The notes below the pieces were generated by a model, which saw only the letters and a list, made by a program, of their open reading frames with translations, made no database searches and was not told the DNA's origin. DNA of 64,000 nucleotides from Armatimonadota bacterium (lineage in GTDB: Bacteria; Armatimonadota; Fimbriimonadia; Fimbriimonadales; Fimbriimonadaceae). The DNA lies in contig JAFDWQ010000001.1 in NCBI GenBank assembly GCA_018268395.1, positions 394,230 to 458,229 of the forward strand, read 5' to 3'. The position numbers and the translations under genes are program-made. Shown here piece by piece: positions 7,447 to 16,844 of the stretch (position 1 is the stretch's first letter; each line of letters begins with the position of its first letter).

Positions 7447-9390
7447 ATGGCAGGAGCAACGGGTTCGGGAAAAGAAGACCAAGGTTCGGCGACTCGGTAC
7501 GCCGACCTTTTGAGAGCGGTGGTGGAAACGGCCGTCGACGGGATCTTGACGATCGACCGTCACGGTACCGTGATCACGGCGAACGCGGCCGTGGAACGGA
7601 TGTTCGGCTTCAGCGAAGACGAACTTCGTGGCCAAAACGTCCGCGTCCTGATGCCGTCCCCTTATCACGAGGCCCACGACGGATATCTGAGGAACTATTT
7701 CGAAACCGGCGTCCGAAAGATCATCGGGATCGGTCGTGAAGTCCGCGGCCGGAGGCGCGACGGCACCGAATTCCCCTTGGAACTTGCGGTGGCGGAAACG
7801 CCGACCGAGGACGGCGTCGTCTTTACGGGCACCTTGCGCGACATCTCCGAGCGCAAGGCCGCGGAGGATGCGCTCAGTCGGGAACGGTCCCTGTTGAAGG
7901 CCGTCTTCGACACTGCTGCCGACGGGATCTTGACCGTCGACGGGAACGGGCGGATCATGACGGCCAACCCGGCCGTCCACCGTTACTTCGGATACGACCC
8001 AGGCGAAATGGAAGGCCGTCCGCTGACGTCGCTGACAATGGCGGACGATCCCGTGGAGACGTACGTGTCCGTCGGACGGGACGAGGTCCCCTCTGGAGCC
8101 GGAGTCGTCCGGGAGACGTCGGGAGTCCGAAAGTCCGGCGCGAGGTTCCCGATGGAGATCGCAGTGACGGAGACGGTCACAGAAGACGCGAGGCTTTACA
8201 CCTGTGTCGTCCGCGACGTCACAGACGCCAAGCGCGCGCGTGAAATGAAAGCGGCCAAAGAAATGGCCGAACAATCGAGTGCGGCCAAAAGCGAGTTCCT
8301 CTCGAGGATGAGCCACGAACTTCGGACCCCCTTGAACGCGGTCCTCGGGTTCGCACAGCTCATCGAGATGAAACGGACGGACCCGGAGACGAGAGAAGCG
8401 ACGGGCGCGATCCTGAAAGCGGGGCAACACCTGCTCAACTTGATCAACGAAGTGCTCGACCTGGCCCGGATCGAAGCGGGCAAACTGCAACTCTCGGTCG
8501 AGCCGGTCTCGGTCACCGAAGTCGTCCGGCAAGCCCTCGACCTCATCGGTCCCGATGCCCAGCGGTCCGGTCTGACCGTCCTCGTGGACGAGGAATCCAT
8601 GGAAGGGGCCATGGTCTTGGCCGACAGGCGCCGGATCCTCCAGGTCTTGATCAACGTTCTCTCGAACGCGGTCAAGTACAACTGTCCCGGCGGTCGGATC
8701 CACGTCACGTCCGACCGTGAAGTCGAGCGGTTCTCGATCAACGTGACCGACACGGGCCAGGGGATCGACGAGGCGGACGCCCGACACCTCTTCGAACCGT
8801 TCCGACGGTTCGGCGATAGGAGCAAGGAAGGGACCGGGCTTGGTCTGGCCGTCTCCAAGAGCTTTCTCGAACTGATGGGCGGATCGATCACGTTGGCCCG
8901 CTCCGATCGGTCCGGATCGACGTTCAGCATCGGTCTCGTGCCGACGGTCGCGGCCCTGCCGTTGGAAGAACGCGAACTGTCGCGCCGACTTGGCGAAGGC
9001 CCTCGTTTCGAAGGCCCGAAGACGGTCCTGTACATCGAGGACAACCTATCGAACTACCGTCTGCTCGAGCTCGCCTTCGGGATGTGGGGCGGGATCGAAC
9101 TGCTGCCCGCGATGCAAGGAGAGATCGGACTCGTCCTCGCGCTCGAACGACTCCCGGACCTGATCCTCCTCGACCTCCATCTTCCGGACATGTCCGGCTA
9201 TGACGTCCTCGTCCACTTGAAATCCGACGAGAGGACCCATGACATCCCCGTCGTCGTCATCAGTGCCGATGCGACGCCGTCCGAAATGCGGCGCATCCTC
9301 AAGGCAGGGGCGCTCGATTATCTGACCAAGCCGGTGAACCTCGAATCGCTTGCGAAAATCGTCAAGTCCCGGCTGACCCAAGTGGGGTGA
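7447..9390 (+). CDS. Hybrid histidine kinase: FixL-like PAS, PAS, HisKA, HATPase, REC
   Basis: Cytosolic 647-residue sensor kinase with no membrane segment. PAS1 (about 18-135) closely resembles the FixL haem PAS: MPSPYHEAHDGYLRNY contains His77 where FixL has its haem ligand, and Arg97 of KIIGIGREV lies 20 residues on, as the distal Arg does in FixL. PAS2 spans about 145-262. HisKA has FLSRMSHELRTPLN with phospho-acceptor His290, followed by an HATPase with DTGQGID and GTGLGLAVSK, and a C-terminal receiver with Asp576 in LILLDLHLPD. The stop overlaps the region of the next start, so it is cotranscribed with the HD-GYP protein, its likely partner. Haem binding is inferred. Confidence 0.95.
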   Translation: MAGATGSGKEDQGSATRYADLLRAVVETAVDGILTIDRHGTVITANAAVERMFGFSEDELRGQNVRVLMPSPYHEAHDGYLRNYFETGVRKIIGIGREVRGRRRDGTEFPLELAVAETPTEDGVVFTGTLRDISERKAAEDALSRERSLLKAVFDTAADGILTVDGNGRIMTANPAVHRYFGYDPGEMEGRPLTSLTMADDPVETYVSVGRDEVPSGAGVVRETSGVRKSGARFPMEIAVTETVTEDARLYTCVVRDVTDAKRAREMKAAKEMAEQSSAAKSEFLSRMSHELRTPLNAVLGFAQLIEMKRTDPETREATGAILKAGQHLLNLINEVLDLARIEAGKLQLSVEPVSVTEVVRQALDLIGPDAQRSGLTVLVDEESMEGAMVLADRRRILQVLINVLSNAVKYNCPGGRIHVTSDREVERFSINVTDTGQGIDEADARHLFEPFRRFGDRSKEGTGLGLAVSKSFLELMGGSITLARSDRSGSTFSIGLVPTVAALPLEERELSRRLGEGPRFEGPKTVLYIEDNLSNYRLLELAFGMWGGIELLPAMQGEIGLVLALERLPDLILLDLHLPDMSGYDVLVHLKSDERTHDIPVVVISADATPSEMRRILKAGALDYLTKPVNLESLAKIVKSRLTQVG

Positions 9391-9392
9391 CG

Positions 9393-10448
9393 ATGCAGCT
9401 CAGTTGGACATTCGACAACGCAAGATCCTTGGTCATCGACGACAATCTGGAGAACGTCAAGGTCGTCCGGCGGTTGCTGGAGGGGACCGGATGTTGCGCG
9501 GTCGAAGGCGTTACGGACCCCACCAAGGCAGTCGAGGCGTACCGAAGGTACAGGCCGGACGTCATCCTCCTCGATCTGCACATGCCCGTCCTTGACGGCT
9601 ATGAAGTCCTCGCCCTTCTTAAATCGGCGGGAGCTGTCCGAGAGTTCGTCCCGGTCCTCGTCTGTACGGCCGACGAGTCCACCGAGGCCCGACAGAAAGC
9701 GCTTGACCTTGGTGCCTCCGACTTCATCACGAAACCGTTCGATGCGACCGAACTCGTCCTCCGCATCCGGAACTTCCTCCACATGAGGCACATCCAGGTC
9801 GCCTTGCGCGAACAGAACGTCGACCTTGAGGCGATGATCGTTCAAAGGACGTTCGAACTCCACGACGCCCGGTCGGAAGCGATCCACACTCTCGCCAGGG
9901 CCGCCGAATACCGGGACGACATCACGGGCGATCACACGCAGCGCGTCGGACACATGAGTTCGGCGATCTCGGTGTCGCTCGGCCTGGACGCGGCTTCACA
10001 GAACGTGATCCGCATGGCTGCGCCCTTGCACGACGTCGGGAAGATCGGAGTGACCGACAAGATCCTACTCAAGCCAGGCAAGCTCACGCACGCCGAGTTC
10101 GAAGCGATGAAGAAGCATACGGTCATCGGCGCCCAGATCATCGGCGACGCCCGATCACCCGTTCTCGAGATGGCGCGCGACATCGCCTTGTCCCATCACG
10201 AGCGTTGGGACGGTTCAGGATATCCCGCGGGGCTTCCCGGCCTAGACATCCCCCTAGCGGCGCGGATCGTCGCGGTCGCCGACGTCTACGACGCCTTGAC
10301 GCACGAACGGCCGTACAAGGAAGCATGGCCCGTGGCCCAGGCCGTCGCCGAGATCCGCTATCAAAGTGGAAAGCAGTTCGATCCCGATATCGTGGACGCC
10401 TTTCTCAGTATCGACCTTGACGACTACGAGAAAGACGCCATCGAGTAG
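9393..10448 (+). CDS. Response regulator with HD-GYP phosphodiesterase domain (RpfG-like)
   Basis: 351 residues: an N-terminal receiver (acidic pocket IDDN, phospho-acceptor Asp in VILLDLHMPVLDG near residue 61) and an HD-GYP domain with HDVGK near residue 213, then HHERWDGSGYPAGLPG and DVYDALTHERPYK. HD-GYP enzymes hydrolyse cyclic-di-GMP. It begins 2 bases after the kinase stop; an in-frame GTG at 9387 overlapping that stop is the alternative start. Coupling to a kinase with its own receiver suggests a phosphorelay that ends in lowered c-di-GMP, controlling motility or surface growth. All metal-binding HD-GYP residues I can identify are present. Confidence 0.94.
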   Translation: MQLSWTFDNARSLVIDDNLENVKVVRRLLEGTGCCAVEGVTDPTKAVEAYRRYRPDVILLDLHMPVLDGYEVLALLKSAGAVREFVPVLVCTADESTEARQKALDLGASDFITKPFDATELVLRIRNFLHMRHIQVALREQNVDLEAMIVQRTFELHDARSEAIHTLARAAEYRDDITGDHTQRVGHMSSAISVSLGLDAASQNVIRMAAPLHDVGKIGVTDKILLKPGKLTHAEFEAMKKHTVIGAQIIGDARSPVLEMARDIALSHHERWDGSGYPAGLPGLDIPLAARIVAVADVYDALTHERPYKEAWPVAQAVAEIRYQSGKQFDPDIVDAFLSIDLDDYEKDAIE

Positions 10449-10458
10449 ATTCGACGGA

Positions 10459-11271
10459 ATGGCGGACAAGGACTATGTCCTCGGCACCCATGACGAGGAG
10501 ATCTCGCGCTTAGGGCTTCAGCACCTCGTTTGGAGGTCGCGGACGGCCGCGGTATGGGAGCGTGCCGGGATCGACCGGGGGTCGCGCGTGCTCGACGTAG
10601 GGGCCGGACCAGGGTTTGCGACGTCCGACCTTGCTGAAGTCGTAGGGTCGTCAGGCGAGGTCGTGGCCCTTGAGCGGTCGCAGCGGTTCATCGCTTACGG
10701 CCGTGACCGACTGGCGTCGCTCGGCCTTGGGCACGCCCGGTTCCGCCCGACCGACCTCGTCACGGACGATTTCGGGGCCACCGGCTACGACGCGGCCTGG
10801 TGCCGATGGGTGCTCTCGTTCGTCAGCGATCCGCGGACCGTCGTCGCAAAAGTCGCGGGCGCCTTGCGTCCCGGCGGACGGTTCGTCGTCCACGAGTACC
10901 TCGACTACGGGACCTGGACGTTCCTCCCGCCACGCCCCCCGCACACACGGTTCGTCGAGGCGCCCGAGACGAGTTGGCGAGAGACGGGCGGAGAGCCGGA
11001 CATCGGACGCGTGCTGCCGTCCCTCTTAAGTGAAGCGGGTTTTTCCTTGACCCGGGTGGAGCCCGTCGTGTTCTCGATGAAGCCGGGCACACTGACGTGG
11101 CAGTGGCCGGCGGCCTTTATCAACGGGAGTGCCCTACGGCTCGCAGAGCAGGGCCATTTGAGCCGCGAGGAAGCCGAGGAGGCGATCGACGATTTCGCCG
11201 AGGCCCAGAAGGCTCCCGGCGCCGTCATGGTGTCCCCTATGGTCGTGGAAATCGTCGCCGTCCGGGACTGA
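10459..11271 (+). CDS. Class I SAM-dependent methyltransferase
   Basis: 270-residue cytosolic methyltransferase. Motif I is VLDVGAGPGFATSDLA, followed by an acidic residue at the end of strand 2 (VVALERS) and a motif-IV region (YDAAWCRWVLSFV) with LRPGGRFVVHEY as the post-motif. The layout matches UbiE/COQ5-like and related small-molecule methyltransferases; substrate unknown. ATG at 10459 is 10 bases after the HD-GYP stop, preceded by GACGGA, so it is probably the third gene of the signalling operon, though a functional link is not evident. The C-terminal half has no recognisable specificity domain. Confidence 0.9.
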   Translation: MADKDYVLGTHDEEISRLGLQHLVWRSRTAAVWERAGIDRGSRVLDVGAGPGFATSDLAEVVGSSGEVVALERSQRFIAYGRDRLASLGLGHARFRPTDLVTDDFGATGYDAAWCRWVLSFVSDPRTVVAKVAGALRPGGRFVVHEYLDYGTWTFLPPRPPHTRFVEAPETSWRETGGEPDIGRVLPSLLSEAGFSLTRVEPVVFSMKPGTLTWQWPAAFINGSALRLAEQGHLSREEAEEAIDDFAEAQKAPGAVMVSPMVVEIVAVRD

Positions 11272-11511
11272 TCCTGGCAGCGTCGTCCGACCCTACTGTG
11301 CCCTTCGATCGTTCGGAACTTGCCGGACGGCCCAGGAACGATGGAGCATCGGGCACGAATCCTCCGTCCTAATGATTGAACACACTGTCGGGCAGTCCCC
11401 CTCTCTCCGGCTCAGGCTACTCTTCATAGACTTCGGGTTCAGGGGGGAGGGAGACGGCCCCTCTCGGAGATCGCGTCCTGCTCGCAGGTCTGCCGGGTAG
11501 TCTCCGACGCG

Positions 11512-14500
11512 ATGCGGTCCTTCCTTGCATTGGCCTTTGCCTTGGCCGTCGTTCCCGGTGTCGCGTTCGCGCAGACGTCGCTCGAAGCCGGTTTCAAAAA
11601 CCCGCCGGACTCGGCGAAGCCCCATACCTGGTGGCACTGGATGAACGGCAACGTCTCGAAAGCCGGCATCACCGCCGACCTCGAGGCGATGAAGCGGATC
11701 GGTCTCGGCGGAGCCCAGATCTTCAACGTCGACTGCGACATCCCGGAAGGGCGTACGCCGTTCATGTCGGCACAGTGGAAGGAGGCCGTCGCCCACGCGT
11801 TCCGGGAAGCGAAGCGCCTCGGGATCGAGATCTGCGTGCACAACTGCGCCGGCTGGTCGAGCAGTGGCGGGCCGTGGGTCACGCCCGAACACGCGATGCA
11901 GATCCTGACGTGGAGCGAAACTCCGGTCACAGGCCCCTCGCGGTTCGAAGGCCGTCTGCCTCAACCTGAATCAAAGCTCGGTTTCTACCGCGACATCGCC
12001 GTCTACGCCGTCCGGAAACCTCAGGACGACACGTTCAGGATCCCGAACATCAGGGCTAAGGCCGCGTTCGACCGTGGCGACCGTATCGCTCCGGACACGA
12101 CGGACTACCCGGAGCACTTGGCCGTTCCGATCGGTGACGTCCGTATGTTGAAAGCCGACCCCGACGGAAAGGTCGTCTTCGACGCCCCGGCAGGCGAGTG
12201 GACGTTGATCCGTCTCGGACATACGCCGACGGGTAAGGGGAACCACCCGTCTCCACCGTCTGGTTATGGACCGGAAATCGACAAGATGAGCCGGGAGGCT
12301 ATGGACCAACACTGGGCGGGAATGATGGACACCGTCCTTAAGGCGAACGGACCGGTCTCTGGCAAGGGGCTGAACAACGCCCTCATCGACAGTTACGAGG
12401 TCGGGTCACAAAACTGGACCCCGAAGTTCAGAGAAGAATTCACCAAAAGGAGGGGGTACGACCCGCTGCCGTTCCTGCCCGTCGTGACGGGCCGGCTCAT
12501 CGGAAGCGGAGAGACCAGCGAGCGCTTCCTTTGGGACCTCAGGAGGACGGTGAGCGACCTCTTCGCCGACAATTACTTCGCCTACTTTGGCGAACTGTGC
12601 CGGAAGAACGGGCTCCTGTTCTCGACGGAAGGTTATGGGAACGGGTCCTTCGACAACCTGCAGGTCAGCGGAATGGCCGACGTCCCGATGGGGGAGTTCT
12701 GGTCGTTCGACGGCATGGCTCAGGAGACGACGAAGTTGGCCGCGTCCGCGGCCCATACGAACGGGCGAAAGTTCGTGGGTGCCGAGGCGTTCACGGCCGA
12801 CGAGAACCAGGGCCGCTTCCAGATCGACCCCTATTCGATCAAGGCGCTCGGAGACAGGATCTTTTCTTACGGCATCAACCGCTACATCTTCCACCGCTAT
12901 GCGCACCAGCCGTGGACCGGCGTCGAGCCGGGGATGACGATGGGCCCGTGGGGCATGCACCTTGACCGGACCGAGACGTGGTGGGACCAAGGCTCGGCCT
13001 GGATGAAGTACATCGCTCGGTGCCAGTACCTTCTTCAATCTGGCCGCTTCGTTGCGGACGTCCTCGTCTTCACGGGAGAGGAGGGCCCGAACGACCTGCC
13101 CATGATGAAGGGAACGGTCGTCCCTAACGGCTACGACTACGACGGGTGCGACCTCACCGTTCTGCAAAAGGCCCGCGTGGACAAGGGCGAGACCGTGCTT
13201 CCGTCCGGCATGCGCTATCGCCTCCTTGTTCTGCCGGACAGCCGCTACATGACCCTGAGGACCCTGAAGACCGTCGAGGCTCTCGTCCGCGCCGGGGCGA
13301 CGGTCGTCGGGCCAAAGCCTCAGTTCTCGCCGAGCTTAAGCGAAGGCCCGGACGCGGACAAGGCGGTTCGGGCACTGGCCGACAAAGTCTGGGGGCCGGA
13401 CGGCGGTCCAAGCGGCGGATTCCGGTACGGGAGCGGAAAGACGTACGGAACGTCACCACTCGCCGACGTCTTGAAGTCGATGGTCGGACCGGACGTCACT
13501 GTGAACGGAGCCCCCGCGACGTCACTGAACTGGATCCACCGTTTGGTCGATCAGTCAGACGTATATTTCGTGGCCAATCCGAAATACGCGAGCGTGACCC
13601 GGACCATCGGGTTCAGGGTCGCCGACCTGGAGCCTGAACTTTGGGATCCAGAGACAGGGTCCGTGTCTCCGGCCCCTTTGTGGCAGCGGTCCGGAGGACG
13701 GACGAACGTGACTCTGCCGTTCGGTCCGGCTCAGTCCGTCTTCGTCGTCTTCCGCAAGCCCGCCAAGGGCGCGCACACCGCTACGGCCCAAAGGTTGGAC
13801 CCGAGCGGGAGCGTCCCGGTCACGCCGAAGATCGGGGTCGTGTCGGCGCGGTACGAAGCCGTCGACGGGACCGGTGGCGTCGACGTCACGCAGAAGGTCG
13901 CCCAAATGGTGGCCGAGGGGTCGACCGAGATCTCGGCGAACAACAGCAATTTCGGCGATCCGACGTACAACCATGTCAAGCACCTGAAGATCGTGTACAC
14001 GGTGGACGGCAAACGGATCGAAACGACCGTCGCTGAGAACGGCGTCCTGGCGTTCGTCCCGGTCAAGCCCGACGACGTACCACCGGACTTCGAGTTCGTC
14101 GACGGCAAGATGTTCGTCTGGAACCCCGGCTTCTACGCTGTAACGGACTCGAAAGGCGGATCCCGCACATGGCGCGTTCCGGCGCCCAAAGAGACGCCCG
14201 TGAAGGGGCCATGGACCGTCGGGTTCCAGAAGGGCCGGGGCGCACCGGCACAAGCCCGCTTCGATACCCTCGCCTCATGGACCGAGAACACGGATTCCGG
14301 TGTCAAGTTCTTCTCCGGCACGGCCACGTACACGACGACCTTCGACGTCGCACCGTCCGTAAGGGCCGGTGGTCAAACCGTTTGGTTGGACCTTGGAAAG
14401 GTGAAGAACTTCGCCGATGTCACGTTGAACGGTCGGCGCTTCCCGACACTTTGGAAGGCGCCCTTCCGCCTCGACGTCACGAAAGCCGTCCAAAGCGGAG

Positions 14501-14772
14501 CGAACCGCCTCGAAGTCAAGGTCACGAACCTCTGGCCGAACCGGCTGATCGGCGACGAGCAGCTTCCGGACGAAAACGAATGGCGGGGATCGGCGATCGC
14601 CAAACTGCCCGACTGGGCTTTGGACATGAAGCCGCGCCCGAAGTCGGACCGGGTCGCCTGGACGACGTGGCACTTCTTCCGTAAGGACTCGAAGCTGCTC
14701 GAGTCGGGCTTGATCGGCCCGGTCAGGTTGCGCTCGTCCGTTCCGGTACCGTTGGTGAAGTCTGCCAGGTAG
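11512..14772 (+). CDS. Secreted GH106-like alpha-L-rhamnosidase
   Basis: 1086-residue exported glycoside hydrolase with a signal peptide (MRSFLALAFALAVVPGVAFA). The N-terminal segment PPDSAKPHTWWHWMNGNVSK, followed by GIEICVHNCAGWSSSGGPWV, matches GH106-type alpha-L-rhamnosidases. A beta-sandwich with WLDLGKVKNFADVTLNGR and NRLEVKVTNLWPNRL near the C-terminus is the sugar-binding jelly-roll usual in this family. It would release rhamnose from plant or bacterial polysaccharide outside the cytosol. It stands alone between a methyltransferase and the interrupted propeller gene. A TAGTCT hexamer ends 8 nt before the ATG. Substrate specificity cannot be read from sequence. Confidence 0.85.
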   Translation: MRSFLALAFALAVVPGVAFAQTSLEAGFKNPPDSAKPHTWWHWMNGNVSKAGITADLEAMKRIGLGGAQIFNVDCDIPEGRTPFMSAQWKEAVAHAFREAKRLGIEICVHNCAGWSSSGGPWVTPEHAMQILTWSETPVTGPSRFEGRLPQPESKLGFYRDIAVYAVRKPQDDTFRIPNIRAKAAFDRGDRIAPDTTDYPEHLAVPIGDVRMLKADPDGKVVFDAPAGEWTLIRLGHTPTGKGNHPSPPSGYGPEIDKMSREAMDQHWAGMMDTVLKANGPVSGKGLNNALIDSYEVGSQNWTPKFREEFTKRRGYDPLPFLPVVTGRLIGSGETSERFLWDLRRTVSDLFADNYFAYFGELCRKNGLLFSTEGYGNGSFDNLQVSGMADVPMGEFWSFDGMAQETTKLAASAAHTNGRKFVGAEAFTADENQGRFQIDPYSIKALGDRIFSYGINRYIFHRYAHQPWTGVEPGMTMGPWGMHLDRTETWWDQGSAWMKYIARCQYLLQSGRFVADVLVFTGEEGPNDLPMMKGTVVPNGYDYDGCDLTVLQKARVDKGETVLPSGMRYRLLVLPDSRYMTLRTLKTVEALVRAGATVVGPKPQFSPSLSEGPDADKAVRALADKVWGPDGGPSGGFRYGSGKTYGTSPLADVLKSMVGPDVTVNGAPATSLNWIHRLVDQSDVYFVANPKYASVTRTIGFRVADLEPELWDPETGSVSPAPLWQRSGGRTNVTLPFGPAQSVFVVFRKPAKGAHTATAQRLDPSGSVPVTPKIGVVSARYEAVDGTGGVDVTQKVAQMVAEGSTEISANNSNFGDPTYNHVKHLKIVYTVDGKRIETTVAENGVLAFVPVKPDDVPPDFEFVDGKMFVWNPGFYAVTDSKGGSRTWRVPAPKETPVKGPWTVGFQKGRGAPAQARFDTLASWTENTDSGVKFFSGTATYTTTFDVAPSVRAGGQTVWLDLGKVKNFADVTLNGRRFPTLWKAPFRLDVTKAVQSGANRLEVKVTNLWPNRLIGDEQLPDENEWRGSAIAKLPDWALDMKPRPKSDRVAWTTWHFFRKDSKLLESGLIGPVRLRSSVPVPLVKSAR

Positions 14773-16319
14773 CGGAGCGGATGGCCTTCAAAGAGTCATT
14801 TTGTTGGCTTCATTGGCACGGTTTCAATGTACAATGAAACATGCGGAGCTGCCATAAAGGCCACAAGATTATTGTCTCATTCTTGATGGCGGTGTGCCTA
14901 GGTTCGGCCGCAGACGCGACGGGGCCAGACTATCTTTGGCAACTTCCAGCCCCTCATCTGGCGTCCAAGGTCCGAGTCTCTCCCGACGGGCGGATGGTGT
15001 CCCTGGTATCGGATTCAAGGGCGTACGTCTTCGACTCTTCTGGTCCTTTCATCGGTTCGATCCCGATATCCGGAGCTGGCGGGGGCAGCGCTGAATTCAC
15101 GTCGGATAGCACCCGCCTCTTGGGGCTGTTCGGAAAGGCGTCAGGAAGGAACCGGGTAGCCCAGATGTGGGTTTCCGACGGTTCGTCGAAGTTACTGGAA
15201 TTCTTGAAACCTGACCCTGTGGGCTGCAATTTGGCCTTAATGGCCGGCGATCAGCGGTTTCTTTATGGGAGTACATCGAACACGATCGGAGAAGTCGACC
15301 TGGCAACGGGCAATATCGTGAAGACTTTCCCTTGCTCCAACCCGGCAGTCTTAGCCCGAAACGCGACTGGGACACGCTTCGCGTTCTTCAACGGTTCGAG
15401 CGCCAAGCTCTACGAGTATCCTTCTGGATCTCTGCTGGCCAGCTTTCCGACAGGAGTGAACGGTAAGGACATCGCCGTAACGTCCAACGGGGCGTACGTC
15501 GTGACCTGCAACAACGACGGTGTGCGGGTCTGGTCGGCTGCGACCCAACTACTCTTCGCTTTTGTACCCATGTCAGGCAGTTCGTTTGCCGATCTCACTC
15601 CGGACGAGTCGCAAGTGGTCATAGCCGACTCGACAAGCGCCACTTGTACCGTTTACTCGATGCCTGACCTTTCCTTCGTCTCGAGTTTTTCGCTTCCCGA
15701 GAAACCAGTGGACATCGACCTGTCGCCTGATGGATCGATCGTTTATGTATCGTACGGCGCAAAGGACATCAAGCTGACGGCTCATAACGTGTACTCCGGC
15801 GTGGAGACGGTCACATTCCCTTACGGAGACTATGTTTCCAGCGAGTTCATTTGGTCGAAGACGGGCGAATCGTTCGCCGTGTTCTCGGGCTCCTACGTTA
15901 GGATCCGCAGGACATCCGACGGTAGTCTCCTTCGATCCTTGCCCATGGAAGTCCCAGACCGATGGGATTGGTCCGAACAAGGGGACATGGTCGCCACGCT
16001 CACCGACCGCGCCGTCAATGTCTGGCGCGTGTCGGACGGCACACTTCTCTTCACACAAGGCTTCGCGCAGCCTTATGGCCCGTACGACGTGGCCCTGTCC
16101 CCTGATGGAAGTCTTCTGGTGGTCACAGGGGTCCTCGTGGGTGAACACGGATCTCTCAATACACAAACGTGGATTTTCGAGACAATGGACTGGAGCCTCG
16201 TTCTGGCAGACACGGGGGGAAACGGGTACTACTCCCGGGCAGAATTCTTGCCATCTGGAAAACTTGTGCTCCAAAACGGATACGAGAATATCTACAAGAT
16301 CTACGATAGATTTAACGGC

Positions 16320-16327
16320 AACTATTT
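16320..16327. repeat. Target-site duplication, left copy (AACTATTT)
   Basis: Eight bases AACTATTT directly left of the element's first G, repeated exactly at 18864-18871. Eight-base duplications are typical of IS1595-family transposition. The copy begins a codon of the interrupted propeller gene (Asn-Tyr). Confidence 0.95.
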
Positions 16328-16350
16328 GGCATCAACGTACTTGACGCACG
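16328..16350 (+). repeat. Left terminal inverted repeat of the IS1595-like element
   Basis: Begins GGCATCAACG and ends in TACTTGACGCACG. It matches the complement of 18841-18863 at 21 of 23 positions; the mismatches are at positions 5 and 10 of the repeat. Confidence 0.93.
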
Positions 16351-16377
16351 GTAGGTTCAAATCCAGGTAACGTCGGG

Positions 16378-16414
16378 TGGCCCCGGCGGACTGCCAGGTC
16401 TCGGGCCGGGGCCA
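16378..16414. terminator. Hairpin inside the left end of the IS
   Basis: Arms TGGCCCCGGC (16378-16387) and GCCGGGGCCA (16405-16414) form a strong hairpin between the left repeat and the first IS gene. It could stop transcription of the host gene from entering the transposase, a common IS self-protection; no T-run follows, so function is inferred. Confidence 0.55.
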
Positions 16415-16423
16415 AGGGCCTAA

Positions 16424-16702
16424 ATGACACTCAAGAAGACTACAGCCGACCGAATAGCGAAAATGTTCCGCCACCGTGCTGACGAGGAACGAGAACAAGC
16501 CAAGGGATTCTCTCGCTTCCTCGACCCGCTCGACCCAAAGACCCCACTGCTCGTGAACATCATCAACGGGTGCCTACAGCAAGCAGAGAAGTACGACGCC
16601 GAGGCTGTCATCTTCGAGACCGAACGTGCCGGGCAGGAATGGTCGCTTGATCCGGAAAGCGTGGGAGCGGAAGAGCGAAGGATTCTTTGGCCAAAGCCAT
16701 GA
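16424..16702 (+). CDS. Small IS-borne passenger protein, unknown function
   Basis: 92 residues, charged and mostly helical, with the phrase GFSRFLDPLDPKTPLLVNII and a Glu-rich C-terminus. I recognise no domain. It lies inside the IS1595-like element just after the left-end hairpin, with a weak ribosome site (CAAGGGCC). A minus-strand ORF (16608-16805) overlaps its last 95 bases; this plus-strand reading looks more protein-like, but both could exist. Being inside the element, it is either a transposition accessory or cargo. Confidence 0.5.
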   Translation: MTLKKTTADRIAKMFRHRADEEREQAKGFSRFLDPLDPKTPLLVNIINGCLQQAEKYDAEAVIFETERAGQEWSLDPESVGAEERRILWPKP

Positions 16703-16805
16703 GTTCGTCCAGCGGCGGCGGCTCCATCGCCCACAGTTCAGCCATCCGGCGTTTGATCCGGCAATAGTCCAAGCTTCCACCAACGGTCAGGGTCTTTTTT
16801 CTCAT
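16608..16805 (-). CDS. Possible small IS-borne protein, unknown function
   Basis: 65 codons read divergently from the transposase, starting about 40 bases upstream of it. The protein has a plausible helical segment (RIKRRMAELWAMEPPPLDEL) and a basic end. It overlaps the convergent 92-codon ORF by 95 bases, so one of them may be spurious. No clear ribosome site is seen. Confidence 0.3.
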   Translation of the reverse strand: MRKKTLTVGGSLDYCRIKRRMAELWAMEPPPLDELMALAKESFALPLPRFPDQATIPARHVRSRR

Positions 16806-16812
16806 TAGGCAC

Positions 16813-16838
16813 TTGACTCACGAAAATGATGCTATACT
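16813..16838 (+). promoter_or_regulatory. Candidate transposase promoter, leaderless type
   Basis: TTGACT (16813-16818) and TATACT (16833-16838) precede the transposase ATG at 16845 by 6 nt. The 14-nt spacer is short for a classical promoter, but the -10-like element at this distance from the start codon matches the leaderless pattern elsewhere in the window. Confidence 0.5.
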
Positions 16839-16844
16839 AGAGCC

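Larger units (their letters stand above)
14841..16370 (+). pseudogene. Secreted WD40-like beta-propeller protein, 5' part, broken by an IS
   Basis: First part of a secreted beta-propeller protein. After a signal peptide (IVSFLMAVCLGSAADA) come WD40/YVTN-like blades with recurring SPDGR, SPDGS and VWRVSDG elements. TACAAT ends 5 nt before the ATG, suggesting a leaderless message. The native reading runs to codon 16323-16325, inside the duplicated target AACTATTT (16320-16327). The next 14 codons (from 16326) are read largely from the insertion sequence and end at a stop at 16368-16370. The remaining gene lies at 18864-19715 in the same frame once the element and one duplication copy are removed; the joined gene would be 776 codons plus stop. 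The truncated protein may still be exported. Composition is visibly less GC-rich than in neighbours. Confidence 0.9.

Noticed and set aside
7408..8787. Minus-strand ORF of 459 codons opposite the hybrid kinase
   Set aside because: Composition typical of antisense frames; the plus-strand kinase has complete domain motifs.
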